A stretch of DNA of 64,000 nucleotides from Taibaiella sp965229095 (GCA_965229095.1 OZ245855.1:930001-994000); one strand, 5' to 3'; shown: positions 43,074 to 51,937, counted from the first letter of the stretch. Notes: generated by a model not told the origin, from the sequence alone. A program made the numbers and translations.

Positions 43074-43493
43074 TTACTGGTCCAGGTCGGCATAGTTTTT
43101 CTTGAGCACATCCCAATACTCTTTTCCATAGCCTACGAAGATTTCTTCGCCTTCGGGGATATTTTTAGTGGCTTCGATAAAGACTTTATTGCCTTCTTCC
43201 ACATATTCGGAGTTATTGGTGAGGCCTTTGATCTTTTTCATGCCCCTGGCATCATTGGCATAACGCGCCAGCGATTTTTTACGCCTTGCGGCATCGATCA
43301 CATGCTCGTCGGAGAGGAAGTAGATATAGGCATTGAGGCCCTCGCGATGATCCGCATTTTCCCAATTAGTTACTTTGCCAGTGTACTCGATAATCCGCGT
43401 TCCTTTGGGGATAAATACACTTGTAAATAAGCCTTGCCCTGCTTCGGGTATTTTGGATTGTTGGGTAAATAAATACTTTTCTAAAAGTGCCAT
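43074..43493 (-). CDS. SET domain protein (lysine methyltransferase-like)
   Basis: A 139-residue protein that is nothing but a SET domain. Marks: GQGLFTSVFIPKGTRIIEYTG (N-flank; G-x-G-x-F-x(5)-I-x-KG), FLSDEHVIDAARRKKSLARY followed by the cofactor turn ANDARGMKKIKGLTNNSEYV, then the pseudo-knot residues (N-x(n)-GEEIFVGYGKEYW, the GEE-x-x-x-Y-G-x(2)-Y-W end). It would methylate a lysine with S-adenosylmethionine. The target is unknown. Eukaryote-like SET domains occur sporadically in Bacteroidota. It lies downstream of, and probably in operon with, the YwbE gene. Confidence 0.88.
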   Translation of the reverse strand: MALLEKYLFTQQSKIPEAGQGLFTSVFIPKGTRIIEYTGKVTNWENADHREGLNAYIYFLSDEHVIDAARRKKSLARYANDARGMKKIKGLTNNSEYVEEGNKVFIEATKNIPEGEEIFVGYGKEYWDVLKKNYADLDQ

Positions 43494-43529
43494 TAAATTG
43501 TATACTATGAAATATTGAATAAACTGGGT

Positions 43530-43739
43530 TTAGTCTTCCTGCTCGGGTATCTCCGCTACACGGCCTATTTGCCCGTCGGCAAGCCTTACTTTGATGCCCC
43601 TGGAATGAAACGCGGATGAAGTCAGTAAATCCTTGACGATCCCGTAAGTGATCTTGCCGCTGCGCTGATCCTTTTTAAGGATAATACCCACTTCCAATCC
43701 GGGATAAATATCCTTCCTGTATTGCCCTTCCTGATTCAT
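43530..43739 (-). CDS. YwbE family protein
   Basis: About 69 residues from the ATG at 43739 (MNQEGQYRKDI); the frame allows one 4 codons upstream. Marks of the YwbE family: RKDIYPGLEVGIILKKDQRSGK, YGIVKDLLTSSAFHSRGIKVR and LADGQIGRVAEI. A small SH3-like protein of unknown function. It precedes the SET gene by 36 nt on the minus strand and is probably co-transcribed with it. Confidence 0.88.
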   Translation of the reverse strand: MNQEGQYRKDIYPGLEVGIILKKDQRSGKITYGIVKDLLTSSAFHSRGIKVRLADGQIGRVAEIPEQED

Positions 43740-43996
43740 AAATTGCTGCACAAAAACGACAAAGATAATACCCGGGATGCATCTTCCAAAACTTTAAAAT
43801 GTATCTTGAAAGAGCCTGTGCTGCTTTCTTTGAACATTCCGGTTTCGGAAGACTGGTACTCTTGACCTTTATACAGGGGAATGGTTTAACGGACCAGGAA
43901 AAATTAATAGTGCCGGAGTATATTTCCCGGTTGTATTTTAACAATAGCCGGTCAACAAACCGGGGTTTGTCTTGTTTTTTCAAAAACAGTTTTACG

Positions 43997-44275
43997 ATGA
44001 ACTACAAGAAAGCAATTTCCGACCGGTTTAAATCTAAGTCACACCAGGCATCCACCGCAACTATAGCGCTTGCGCTTGTTGGTGGTATTGCCGTAGGTGC
44101 TATTGTCAGCCTGCTGTTTGCACCCCAGTCGGGCGAAGAAACAAGAGGGATGATAGCGGATAAAACGAAGGACCTGGCCAGTGGGGTTAAGGACAAGTTT
44201 CGTGCCGCCAGGAGCCGGTTCCACGCAAATGGTGAAGCGTTGAGTGATCATATAAAAAACGGTATTTCTTCCTGA
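43997..44275 (+). CDS. YtxH family membrane-associated protein
   Basis: A 92-residue protein from the ATG at 43997. One transmembrane helix, ATIALALVGGIAVGAIVSLLFAP, with a glycine-rich face, is followed by SGEETRGMIADKTKDLASGVKDK, which is the YtxH pattern (GEETR then a helical basic tail). YtxH-type proteins often appear in general stress regulons. The reading frame extends upstream to 43799, but that part is not protein-like and is rejected. A terminator follows. Confidence 0.82.
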   Translation: MNYKKAISDRFKSKSHQASTATIALALVGGIAVGAIVSLLFAPQSGEETRGMIADKTKDLASGVKDKFRAARSRFHANGEALSDHIKNGISS

Positions 44276-44303
44276 TTCATCCCTGAGGTATAAAGTCATT
44301 GAG

Positions 44304-44331
44304 GAAAGGAGGCCGGCCCGGTCTCCTTTTT
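44304..44331 (+). terminator. Terminator of the YtxH gene
   Basis: AAAGGAGGCCGG and CCGGTCTCCTTT form a stem with few unpaired bases, followed by TTTGC. Confidence 0.7.
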
Positions 44332-44438
44332 GCTTAAAGCAACCGTATTGTTACCTGGTAACAACAGGTTGCAGGTAGGTAAAAGCGCTAAAGTATTTTT
44401 AAATCGGGTGGGGTAGTTACATTAACCCCATCAGGTCG

Positions 44439-44446
44439 TATTTTTG
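44439..44446 (+). promoter_or_regulatory. Bacteroidota -7 element (TATTTTTG)
   Basis: An exact TAnnTTTG match 24 nt before the ATG at 44470. Confidence 0.55.
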
Positions 44447-44469
44447 CAATTAAACCAAAAAATGACCAC

Positions 44470-44718
44470 ATGCACACCAAACAAACCTACAGTCCCAGGT
44501 TGACGGAGGGCAGAATGGCCTCCCTGCTGGGCATATCGGAAGAAGAATTTTCCCGCCTCAACCACAGCGGCCTTCGCAGCCTTACGGATAGTTATGGCGT
44601 GGTTTATAAACACTATATCCAGTTTAGTCCGAACAATGATAGCGAGCTGCTGGACCGGCTGCAACTCAACAGGAGCAAAACCATTTATTTTACGCCAGAT
44701 CAACTGGCCGGGTATTAA
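44470..44718 (+). CDS. Small hypothetical protein
   Basis: An 82-residue soluble protein (RLTEGRMASLLGISEEEFSRL then LNRSKTIYFTPDQLAGY). An N-terminal helix-turn-helix-like pattern (MASLLGISEEEFSRLNHSGL) is suggestive, but I do not recognise the family. A promoter element 24 nt upstream supports it as a real gene. Confidence 0.6.
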   Translation: MHTKQTYSPRLTEGRMASLLGISEEEFSRLNHSGLRSLTDSYGVVYKHYIQFSPNNDSELLDRLQLNRSKTIYFTPDQLAGY

Positions 44719-44919
44719 TCCGGGCATTGCCCCGAAGCGCAAAGGCACTATTGCTTCCGGGCAAGCAATGGTAAGTAAGGACCCGGATCTTTTTTAAATT
44801 CTGGTTAAATTGATTTAAAACATCCTTGCCGCCTGGGATTTACAGGGAAAGCAACGTTCCTTTGGGTTACTATTGTACCCGGGATTTTCCGGAATATTCA
44901 AAAAGCACAACATAAGACA

Positions 44920-45960
44920 ATGATAGCAACTAAAGGTTATGCAGCGCAGGATGCGGAGACAGCACTCGCAGCCTGGGAATTTGAGCGTCGCGAAGTGGGC
45001 GACCGCGATGTATTGTTTGATATTTTATACTGTGGTGTTTGCCACTCCGATCTGCACCAGGTCAAAAATGAATGGGGCAATTCCATCTTCCCGATGGTGC
45101 CGGGCCACGAAATTGTAGGCCGGGTGAAGCAGGTAGGCGCAGCAGTAACGAAATTTAAAGTGGGCGACCTGGCAGGCGTGGGTTGCCTCGTAGATTCCTG
45201 CCGTACCTGCGACAACTGCAAAGAAGGCCTGGAGCAATATTGCCTGAACGGAAGCACCGGTACTTATAACAGCCGCGGCAGGGATGGCCAGGTAACTTAT
45301 GGGGGGTATTCCAATCATATTGTTACCCACGAAGATTTTGTATTGCACATCTCCGATAAGCTGCCTTTAAATGCCGTAGCGCCTTTGTTGTGCGCCGGTA
45401 TCACCACGTATTCTCCCCTACGTCATTGGAAAGTAGGCAAAGGACATAAAGTAGCAGTGCTCGGATTGGGCGGCCTCGGGCATATGGCGGTAAAGTTTGC
45501 CGTATCTTTTGGCGCAGAAGTAACCGTATTGAGCACATCGCCTTCCAAAGAAGCCGATGCCAAGCAATTGGGAGCACACAAGTTTGCAGTAACCAAAGAC
45601 CCGGAACAGTTGAAGGCAATTACCGGTTATTTTGATTTTATCCTCGACACTGTTTCTGCCGAGCACGATTACAGCATGTATTTGTCTTTGCTAAAAACTA
45701 ATGGTGTACACATATGCGTAGGCGCTCCGCCTACACCGGCACAGGTACATGCTTTCCAGCTCATAGGGGGCAGGAAAAGCCTGGCAGGTTCCCTTATAGG
45801 CGGCTTGCCCGAAACACAGGAAATGCTGGATTATTGTGCCGAGCACAATATCGTTTCCGATATCGAAATGATCGATATAAAAGACATCCAATGGGCTTAC
45901 GACCGCATGCTGAAAGGCGATGTGCGCTATCGCTTCGTGATCGACATGGCGACCTTGTAA
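44920..45960 (+). CDS. Zinc-dependent NAD(P) alcohol dehydrogenase
   Basis: A 346-residue medium-chain dehydrogenase of the cinnamyl/YahK type. Catalytic zinc ligands: C41 (CGVCHSD), H63 with E64 (PGHEIVG). Structural zinc: C94, C97, C100, C108 (SCRTCDNCKEGLEQYC). Rossmann motif GLGGLGHMAVKFAV lies near 178-191; after the second beta strand a Ser-Thr-Ser turn (VLSTSPSKEADA) suggests NADP. It reduces aldehydes to alcohols in the cytoplasm. Transcribed alone, with a terminator downstream. Confidence 0.94.
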   Translation: MIATKGYAAQDAETALAAWEFERREVGDRDVLFDILYCGVCHSDLHQVKNEWGNSIFPMVPGHEIVGRVKQVGAAVTKFKVGDLAGVGCLVDSCRTCDNCKEGLEQYCLNGSTGTYNSRGRDGQVTYGGYSNHIVTHEDFVLHISDKLPLNAVAPLLCAGITTYSPLRHWKVGKGHKVAVLGLGGLGHMAVKFAVSFGAEVTVLSTSPSKEADAKQLGAHKFAVTKDPEQLKAITGYFDFILDTVSAEHDYSMYLSLLKTNGVHICVGAPPTPAQVHAFQLIGGRKSLAGSLIGGLPETQEMLDYCAEHNIVSDIEMIDIKDIQWAYDRMLKGDVRYRFVIDMATL

Positions 45961-45991
45961 TACGGGTATTATGAATGGCCTGATAAGGAAC

Positions 45992-46027
45992 AAAGAGGCT
46001 GTCTCGGATTTTTGAGACAGCCTCTTT
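45992..46027. terminator. Bidirectional terminator
   Basis: AAAGAGGCTGTCTC, an 8-nt loop and GAGACAGCCTCTTT form a perfect 14-bp stem between convergent genes (ADH and the anti-sigma factor). Confidence 0.85.
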
Positions 46028-46049
46028 ACTTTTATCAAAACAGTTACCG

Positions 46050-46661
46050 TTATGCCGCTGCTCTTTGCAACACAATGCGGCAAGGCTCCCGGGAGGTAAC
46101 GATAACAGTATGGGAAAGATGAAGTGGTATCGTAAATACATCGCCAGGTTTCAGGTGGTTCTCTTTACCGTCTACGATAATATTACAAGTGCCGTTTACG
46201 ATCAGGAATCTTTCATGCTCGTTGGTATGCGTCTCGGGCGGCGCTCCATGTTCGAGCCATACTATAGCGGTAGTCATTTCGGGGGTATAGCCTATAATCC
46301 TGGCATCGATCTCGTGCAAAGGTTCTGTGAGCGCCAGGTCTTCTCTCTGCAGCCATTCGCTGTAATCGGCAATCCTGGAACCAGCATGCAATTCGGGCGG
46401 AAAAGAAGGCACCTCGCCTGCTGCCAGGCGTTCCATATAATCTATGGTAGCCATCAGAAAAGGTTTTACAAGAGGGTCGGGAGGAATTGCGTGCTGAAAG
46501 GCATAGTCTTCCAGGGTCCTTTCGATCAGGTCCAGCTCCTCTTTTACGGCTTCATGCAATGCCGCCATTTCTTCCACTTGCGCCTTTTCGCCGGGACTTA
46601 CCTGGCCCAGCACATAAAGCTCCAAAATACCTGATTCTATAAATTGTTGCAACTCACTCAT
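46050..46661 (-). CDS. Cupin-domain anti-sigma factor (ChrR-like)
   Basis: A 203-residue protein from the ATG at 46661. The N-terminal part (1-80) is a helical anti-sigma-like segment: FIESGILELYVLGQVSPGEKAQVEEMAALHEAVKEEL has the RskA/ChrR-type E-x(2)-ELY-x-LG motif. The C-terminal cupin (about 115-200) includes HTNEHERFLIVNGTCNIIV, LKPGDVFTIPLHLSHTVIV and metal-type His residues. Zinc-binding or cupin anti-sigma factors of the ChrR type hold ECF sigma inactive until a stress, such as singlet oxygen, releases it. It is 84 nt after the region-2-only sigma gene. Confidence 0.7.
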   Translation of the reverse strand: MSELQQFIESGILELYVLGQVSPGEKAQVEEMAALHEAVKEELDLIERTLEDYAFQHAIPPDPLVKPFLMATIDYMERLAAGEVPSFPPELHAGSRIADYSEWLQREDLALTEPLHEIDARIIGYTPEMTTAIVWLEHGAPPETHTNEHERFLIVNGTCNIIVDGKENHLKPGDVFTIPLHLSHTVIVTSREPCRIVLQRAAA

Positions 46662-46744
46662 GCGCTTAATTTGACCGGCTTTGACACTGGTTCTTGTCCT
46701 GCTTTTATCAATACACAATTCACTGCTGCTATCGGGCAGCAGTG

Positions 46745-47089
46745 TTACCTGTCCTTGGTATTTACGTAAAAACCGGTATCCTGGTTTTCACTGGGGGCAC
46801 TATCAGCCATTTTTTCCTCATTTTTTGCCACAGAAACGGCCATCTGCAGGGCGCATTTATTCATCCAGGTAAAAAAACGTTCCTTCCGGGGATCGTAGGA
46901 AGCCTTATTTTGCCAAAGGTAAATAAAAGATTGCTGGAAGACCTGCACTGCCAACCGGGGATCGGGTACCACACGGCTAACCACTCCGAAAAGCATCGGA
47001 GCGTATTGATCGTACAATTGTTCAAAAGACTTTTTATCTCCTCTTTGGAACAAGGTGATGACTTCACTTTCGGATTTGGTTAGGCCCAT
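46745..47089 (-). CDS. ECF-type sigma factor with region 2 only
   Basis: A 114-residue protein from the ATG at 47089. It has sigma-70 region 2: SESEVITLFQRGDKKSFEQLYDQYAPMLFGVV, then AVQVFQQSFIYLWQNKASYDP and FTWMNKCALQMAVSVAKNEE, with core-binding and -10 contact segments. Region 4 (the -35 binding HTH found in normal ECF sigmas of about 180-190 residues) is absent, and the frame simply ends in NTKDR. There is no sign of a frameshift. It is divergent from a TonB-receptor-type gene and followed by a cupin anti-sigma gene, a FecI/FecR-like arrangement. Confidence 0.72.
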   Translation of the reverse strand: MGLTKSESEVITLFQRGDKKSFEQLYDQYAPMLFGVVSRVVPDPRLAVQVFQQSFIYLWQNKASYDPRKERFFTWMNKCALQMAVSVAKNEEKMADSAPSENQDTGFYVNTKDR

Positions 47090-47257
47090 AACTTCCGGAA
47101 AAATAGGAATTATAGGGTAAATATAGGCAGATAATCTATGCGTTGTGTATAATAAAATACATATTATTATATAAGAAGACAATTTGCCTGCCCGCCTGCC
47201 GTTTAAGTGCGGCGCAGGGTAATAATTTCGTTACTTTGCTCCCTATCCTGATTTTTC

Positions 47258-49645
47258 ATGAAAACTTTTTACCAGGGGTTATGTTGCATTATTTATCTGC
47301 TTACCCCCCTTCTCTCTGCGGCACAAAAAGTGCCCGTAACCATACAAGTAACTGATACCCGGCAAGTGCCCATTCCTTTTGCCACTATTACTGTAACCAA
47401 CCAGTCGGATAGTACCCGGAGCTTATCATCGATTACCGATACTGCCGCCAAGGCCGTTTTTGACCTGGATACACCCGCTTTGTACTTCGTCCGTGTCTCG
47501 GCCCTTAATTTTAAACCAGCAACCAAAGGCATCAGTGTAAAGGGGGATATGCTTACTTATGCGATAACGATGGAGCCGGGCAGTAATAACCTGGAAGAAG
47601 TGACTATACAGGAGGTAAAGCCCCTGATGCGGCAGGAAGATGATAAGACGATCATAGACCCGGAACAGCTGGCTGCCGCCAGTACCAACGGTTACGAAGT
47701 GCTGGAGAAAACGCCGGGGATATTTGTGGACCAGGATGGGAATATTTACCTGAGCAGCACTACCCCTGCCACCGTATATATCAATGGCCGGGAAATGAAA
47801 ATGAGCCGTACCGATATTGCCACGATGCTGAAGAGCCTACCGCCTAATGCCATAGAGCGGATCGAGATACTGCGTACGCCATCGGCCAAGTACGATGCTT
47901 CGGGTGCGGGCGGGGTAGTGAACGTTGTGCTGAAAAAAGGCGTGAAGATAGGCCTGACCGGTAGTGCTAACGCCGGTATCCAGCAGGGAAAATACGGCAA
48001 TAAGTTCGGCGGGATCAATTTGTCGAATAACAACGGCGCCATTTCGACCTATGTCAACTTGAATTATACCCGCCGTAACAGCTATGATGTATTGAATACG
48101 GAAAGGGAAATAGGAAAAGATACCATGTTGAACCAACAGGCCAGGACCACCTATCCAGGCAATGTGTATTTTTTAGGATATGGTATCAACCACGACTGGA
48201 ACGATAAATGGAATATGGGTTACGACGGGCGGCTGAGCTATAACAATTCCTTTAACGAAACGGAAAACAATAATTTCTTTAACCTCGTTGGCAATGATAT
48301 GGTATTGGGACAGAGTAAAGCATTCCTGAAAAATGACAACCGGTTCTTTTCCATCAACCAGGACTTGTCTTCTACCTATAAAATAGATACCGCAGGTTCC
48401 GAATGGACCAATAGCTTTTCCTATATCTATTCGGCCAACGACATCGACCAGACTTTTAATACGCAGTCCATCCTGCCTTACAGCGGCGACGGGACGGTTG
48501 CCGGCAAAAGACATTTTATTTCGGGACAATCGGACCTGGCGTATAAGCTTCCCCATAAGATCACTATCGAAACGGGCCTGAAAGCAACGTATCTTTCCTT
48601 CAACAACGAAACGGATTATTTCCTGTCGTATCAGGGTGTACGGAGGCCGGACTATACCCGTACCAGCACATACCGGTACCGGGAGAATATTAATGCCGCT
48701 TATATCCAGGCTTCGAAAGGGATCCGGGATATTATCATCAAGGCAGGGCTGCGCATGGAAAATACCAACATGGACGGACTGCAGAAAGTGCCGGCTGATA
48801 CCACTTTCCAGGTGCGGCGTACCGATTTCTTTCCTTATGTCTACCTGAGCAAAAGGATCATGTCGATCGCCAAGTTTGAGATACGCGCTTACCTGGTGTA
48901 CCGCCGTACGATCAGCAGGCCTACTTACGAACAGTTGAACCCTTTCCCGAGGTATGTCGACCAGTTCCTGTCGGAAGCGGGCAATCCTACCTTGAAGCCG
49001 CAGTTTACCAACAATTACGAAATGAATATAAGTGCGGGAGAGCATCCACTGATCGCTATAGGGATCAACGATGCCCGCGACATGTTCACCAATGTTTATT
49101 ACCAGTCCGACAGCAGCCGTGCGCAGGCTTTCCGCACGTACGATAATATAGGAAAGAACAGGGAATTTTATTTGCGGGGCTTTGGTGCTATACCGCCTGG
49201 CGGACGCTATTTCTTTGTTCTGGGCGGACAATATAATTACAATATTTACGAAGGACTATACGAAGGAAAGCCTTTGTCGTTTAAACAGGGTGGCTTCTTG
49301 TTCTTTACCTACCACCAGCTTAAGCTGGATAAGAATTCACAGATCACGATGAATGGTTTCCTGCGTTTGAAAGGGCCTTTGCAATTTTATGAGCTCAGCA
49401 CCTTCGGCTCGCTGAACCTGAGCATCAACCGTAAATTTTTCAAACAAAAGTTGACGGTTACCTTGAGCGCCAACGATCTTTTCTTTACCAACAACAACCA
49501 GTTTACGATCCGGCAGGGCTCGGTGGATGCCAGCGGCTATCGCGAATCGGATTCAAGACGCTTTGGTATCAACCTCCGATACAATTTCGGGTTCCATAAG
49601 AAAGAAGAGGAGCGCGACATGTTCAACATGCAGCAGGACAAGTAA
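47258..49645 (+). CDS. TonB-dependent receptor-like protein with CarboxypepD_reg domain
   Basis: A 795-residue outer membrane protein. It has a signal peptide ending SAAQK (residue 23). An N-terminal carboxypeptidase-regulatory-like domain covers about 24-105 (VTIQVTDTRQVPIPFATITV). The plug region (about 120-230) carries NGYEVLEKTPGIFVDQDGN, TVYINGREMKMS and RIEILRTPSAKYDASGAGGVV, which matches the TonB plug/outer-membrane-barrel pattern. A barrel follows and ends RFGINLRYNFGFHKK. It may be the transport target controlled by the divergent sigma/anti-sigma pair. Cargo unknown. Confidence 0.88.
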   Translation: MKTFYQGLCCIIYLLTPLLSAAQKVPVTIQVTDTRQVPIPFATITVTNQSDSTRSLSSITDTAAKAVFDLDTPALYFVRVSALNFKPATKGISVKGDMLTYAITMEPGSNNLEEVTIQEVKPLMRQEDDKTIIDPEQLAAASTNGYEVLEKTPGIFVDQDGNIYLSSTTPATVYINGREMKMSRTDIATMLKSLPPNAIERIEILRTPSAKYDASGAGGVVNVVLKKGVKIGLTGSANAGIQQGKYGNKFGGINLSNNNGAISTYVNLNYTRRNSYDVLNTEREIGKDTMLNQQARTTYPGNVYFLGYGINHDWNDKWNMGYDGRLSYNNSFNETENNNFFNLVGNDMVLGQSKAFLKNDNRFFSINQDLSSTYKIDTAGSEWTNSFSYIYSANDIDQTFNTQSILPYSGDGTVAGKRHFISGQSDLAYKLPHKITIETGLKATYLSFNNETDYFLSYQGVRRPDYTRTSTYRYRENINAAYIQASKGIRDIIIKAGLRMENTNMDGLQKVPADTTFQVRRTDFFPYVYLSKRIMSIAKFEIRAYLVYRRTISRPTYEQLNPFPRYVDQFLSEAGNPTLKPQFTNNYEMNISAGEHPLIAIGINDARDMFTNVYYQSDSSRAQAFRTYDNIGKNREFYLRGFGAIPPGGRYFFVLGGQYNYNIYEGLYEGKPLSFKQGGFLFFTYHQLKLDKNSQITMNGFLRLKGPLQFYELSTFGSLNLSINRKFFKQKLTVTLSANDLFFTNNNQFTIRQGSVDASGYRESDSRRFGINLRYNFGFHKKEEERDMFNMQQDK

Positions 49646-49732
49646 GATTTGTTGTCTGTCCCTATATAAGCAATAAACATTCCCGCTGCTCATGCAGAAC
49701 GTAGCTTGCGTGGCATGCAAAGAGAAGTATCT

Positions 49733-49926
49733 CTTGGCGATTGAAGATCCTTCACTCCGCTAAAGCTTCGTTCTGGATGACGCGATATAAGATAGCACCA
49801 GGCAAAGGGAAAAGATCGCGTATATTATTGCTGCGCAGTGCCGCAACAAAAAAGAATAGCACATCTTGCAGCACTCACGTTGTCCTCCCGAATGCAACTT
49901 GCGTAGCTTGTAGAAGGAGGGATCTT
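49733..49926 (+). repeat. MITE-like repeat, copy A
   Basis: About 190 bp. It begins GATCCTTCACTCCGCTAAAG near 49746 and ends GTCCTCCCGAATGCAAC...GAGGGATC; these ends are imperfect inverted copies of one another (GATCC-TCA-TCC...GGATGAC). Copy B lies at 54259-54451 in the opposite orientation with roughly 83-85 percent identity and almost no gaps. Confidence 0.8.
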
Positions 49927-49984
49927 TTGTACCCTTATCTTTAACTACTATTACGATTCTTCTGTTCCTTTGGTCAATTAATAT

Positions 49985-50019
49985 TAAAAGACCGGTGCCT
50001 TATGGACACCGGTCTTTTA
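49985..50019. terminator. Bidirectional terminator
   Basis: TAAAAGACCGGTG, a 9-nt loop and CACCGGTCTTTTA form a 13-bp stem with T-runs on both strands, between the receptor gene and the convergent glycosyltransferase gene. The 49646-50040 spacer holds this and the repeat copy A. Confidence 0.85.
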
Positions 50020-50040
50020 CTGCTATTACGAATGATATTT

Positions 50041-50763
50041 TTAAATGTCGTGTTTCCCTTTAATAAACCTGCGCATTTTCCACACGCCGAAGATGGCTTC
50101 TTTCACAATGCCCTTCGACATTTTGGAAACGCCTTCTTTCCGGTCTACAAAGGTGATGGGAACTTCTTTTATCTTAAAGCCCAATTTCCAGGCCCTGTAT
50201 TTCATCTCTATCTGGAAGGCATACCCGATAAATTGTACTTTATCCAGGGGAATTTTTTCGAGTACTTCTCTTTTATAGCATACAAAGCCCGCAGTACAGT
50301 CTTTTACCGGCATCCAGGTGATCATGCGCACATACACAGATGCGCCGTAAGAGATGAAGACCCGGTCAAAAGGCCAGTTCTTGATCTTGCCGCCGGACAC
50401 ATAACGGGAGCCTACCGATACATCTGCTTTTTGCTTACAGGCTTCATACAGGCGGAGCAGGTCTTCCGGGTTATGAGAAAAGTCGGCGTCCATTTCAAAA
50501 ATATAGTTGTATCCTTTTTGCAATGCCCATTTGAATCCGAAAATATAAGCAGTGCCCAGCCCCTGCTTTCCGCTGCGTTCCGCTATATGTAACTGTTCTG
50601 TAAACTCCTGCTGTAATCCTTTTACAATGCTTGCCGTGCCGTCGGGAGAGCCATCATCAACGACAAGGATATGGAAATTGCCTTCCAGCGAAAACACCTT
50701 GCGAACGATGTTTTCTATATTTTCCTTTTCATTGTATGTAGGTATAATAACTAACTTATCCAA
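50041..50763 (-). CDS. Polyprenol-phosphate mannosyl/glycosyltransferase (DPM1-like, GT2)
   Basis: A 240-residue family 2 glycosyltransferase of the dolichyl-phosphate-mannose synthase type, soluble with no transmembrane tail. Motifs: IPTYNEKENIENI (7-19), VVDDGSPDGTA (34-44), and FEMDADFSHNP (89-99), where the D-x-D coordinates metal and sugar nucleotide. The second half carries RYVSGG and the C-terminal IVKEAIFGVWKMRRFI. It transfers a sugar (mannose in the family) from GDP-sugar onto a polyprenyl phosphate at the inner membrane. It could feed protein or surface glycan glycosylation. No other glycan gene is next to it. Confidence 0.93.
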   Translation of the reverse strand: MDKLVIIPTYNEKENIENIVRKVFSLEGNFHILVVDDGSPDGTASIVKGLQQEFTEQLHIAERSGKQGLGTAYIFGFKWALQKGYNYIFEMDADFSHNPEDLLRLYEACKQKADVSVGSRYVSGGKIKNWPFDRVFISYGASVYVRMITWMPVKDCTAGFVCYKREVLEKIPLDKVQFIGYAFQIEMKYRAWKLGFKIKEVPITFVDRKEGVSKMSKGIVKEAIFGVWKMRRFIKGKHDI

Positions 50764-50815
50764 GCTTTTTGTTGTTGATGGGGTTATTGACGTTCCCTTG
50801 TTTGGTGTATTATGG

Positions 50816-51592
50816 TCACTTTATTTTCTTCAGCAACATGTTGTTCAGTATTTCCGAAATCATCTGCTTGGTATGCAAGGCAAAGTCAGCTTGCATCATC
50901 CAGTCATAATACTGGGGTTCCTTACGAAAAACTTCCTCTACCGGTACGCCTTTATGTTTGCCGAAGTTAAAGACGGGGATACCGTTCTTCATGATCATTC
51001 TGCGGGCATAATCCACAAAATCGTCGCCTCCCGTAAAATTATGCAGCTCCCCTACATTGTTGGCAAGGTCGTTATACTTATCCAGTTGGGCTTCCAGCAC
51101 ATCTATAGTAGCGATTACATCGGCCTCGGCGCTATGGGCATTTTCCAGATCTTTGTTGCAATAGAAAGCATAGGCTGCGCTCAGGGTACGGGCTTCTTTT
51201 TTAAAGAAGATCTGCTGTACATCCACCAGTTTCCTGCTTTTGAAATCCACCGGGATACCCGCACGCAGAAATTCCTCGGCCAGCGCCGGGATGTCGAATT
51301 TGTTGGAGTTGTAGCCACCCAGGTCGCAGTTCTGCAGGAATTGTTTCAGCTCGTGCGCCACTTCTTTAAATGTGGGCGCATCTTTTATATCATCATCATA
51401 GATACCATGTATCGCGGACGAATCTGCCGGTATGGGCATTTCGGGATTCAATCTTTTGATCCAGGATACACGGTTGCCGTCGGGCATCAGCTTTATTACA
51501 GCAATTTCTACGATCCGGTCCTTGGCCGCGTCTACTCCTGTTGTTTCCAGATCAAAAAATGCTATCGGTCTTTGTAATTGTAACTGGGCCAT
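50816..51592 (-). CDS. DEDDh 3'-5' exonuclease (DnaQ/ExoX-like)
   Basis: A 258-residue exonuclease from the ATG at 51592. The catalytic residues are D14 and E16 in AFFDLETTG, D in YNSNKFDIPAL, and the His and Asp in AHSAEADVIAT (the DEDDh set). The C-terminal 60 residues (FGKHKGVPVEEVFRKEPQYYD then WMMQADF) form the DUF3820-like domain typical of ExoX-like proteins. It removes 3' nucleotides from DNA; the role (proofreading, repair or single-strand processing) is not visible. It lies 52 nt upstream of the glycosyltransferase and may be co-transcribed. Confidence 0.92.
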   Translation of the reverse strand: MAQLQLQRPIAFFDLETTGVDAAKDRIVEIAVIKLMPDGNRVSWIKRLNPEMPIPADSSAIHGIYDDDIKDAPTFKEVAHELKQFLQNCDLGGYNSNKFDIPALAEEFLRAGIPVDFKSRKLVDVQQIFFKKEARTLSAAYAFYCNKDLENAHSAEADVIATIDVLEAQLDKYNDLANNVGELHNFTGGDDFVDYARRMIMKNGIPVFNFGKHKGVPVEEVFRKEPQYYDWMMQADFALHTKQMISEILNNMLLKKIK

Positions 51593-51906
51593 TGGGTCTT
51601 GTGAAAAATCGGGTAAAAATAATTCAAAAAGCTGAATAGCCAATAGATGTATCTACCTGATTTTTAAATTAAAATTTAGGGACTATCTGCCTGCAGTCTC
51701 TAAAAGTCTTTACCCGTCTATCTTCGTAAGAGTACGGGGAACAAGCAACCTGCCAATTAAGCTGATATGCGGACATCTTAATTGAGAATATCAATTGGTG
51801 TTTATCTTTTGCCATGCTACAATCGAATGGCTGCAATCCTGTTCGGACAAGCGCATTGTCGTGTGGAATGTGTGCAATGCCTTTCGCCCATATCGGTTAT
51901 ATTCCT

Positions 51907-51914
51907 TATTTTTG
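51907..51914 (+). promoter_or_regulatory. Bacteroidota -7 element (TATTTTTG)
   Basis: An exact TAnnTTTG match 24 nt before ATG 51938. It fixes the start of the DUF1579 gene, since the upstream ORF start at 51782 precedes the promoter. Nothing else is visible in the 51593-51937 spacer. Confidence 0.6.
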
Positions 51915-51937
51915 ACTTCAGGCCAAACCAGAACAAG

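Noticed and set aside
42912..43430. Long plus-strand ORF across the SET gene
   Set aside because: It is the antisense shadow of the SET gene, which has full family motifs on the minus strand.
43799..43996. Upstream extension of the YtxH frame
   Set aside because: The sequence is not protein-like, with clusters of Cys, Phe and no domain, and the YtxH homology begins at 43997.
49741..49944. Similar small ORFs in both MITE-like copies (49741 plus strand and 54127-54456 minus strand) reading ILHSAKASFWMTRYKI
   Set aside because: The frame starts inside the terminal inverted repeat and the conservation follows from repeat identity of DNA. There is no start signal or promoter, and the surrounding repeat family is non-coding elsewhere.
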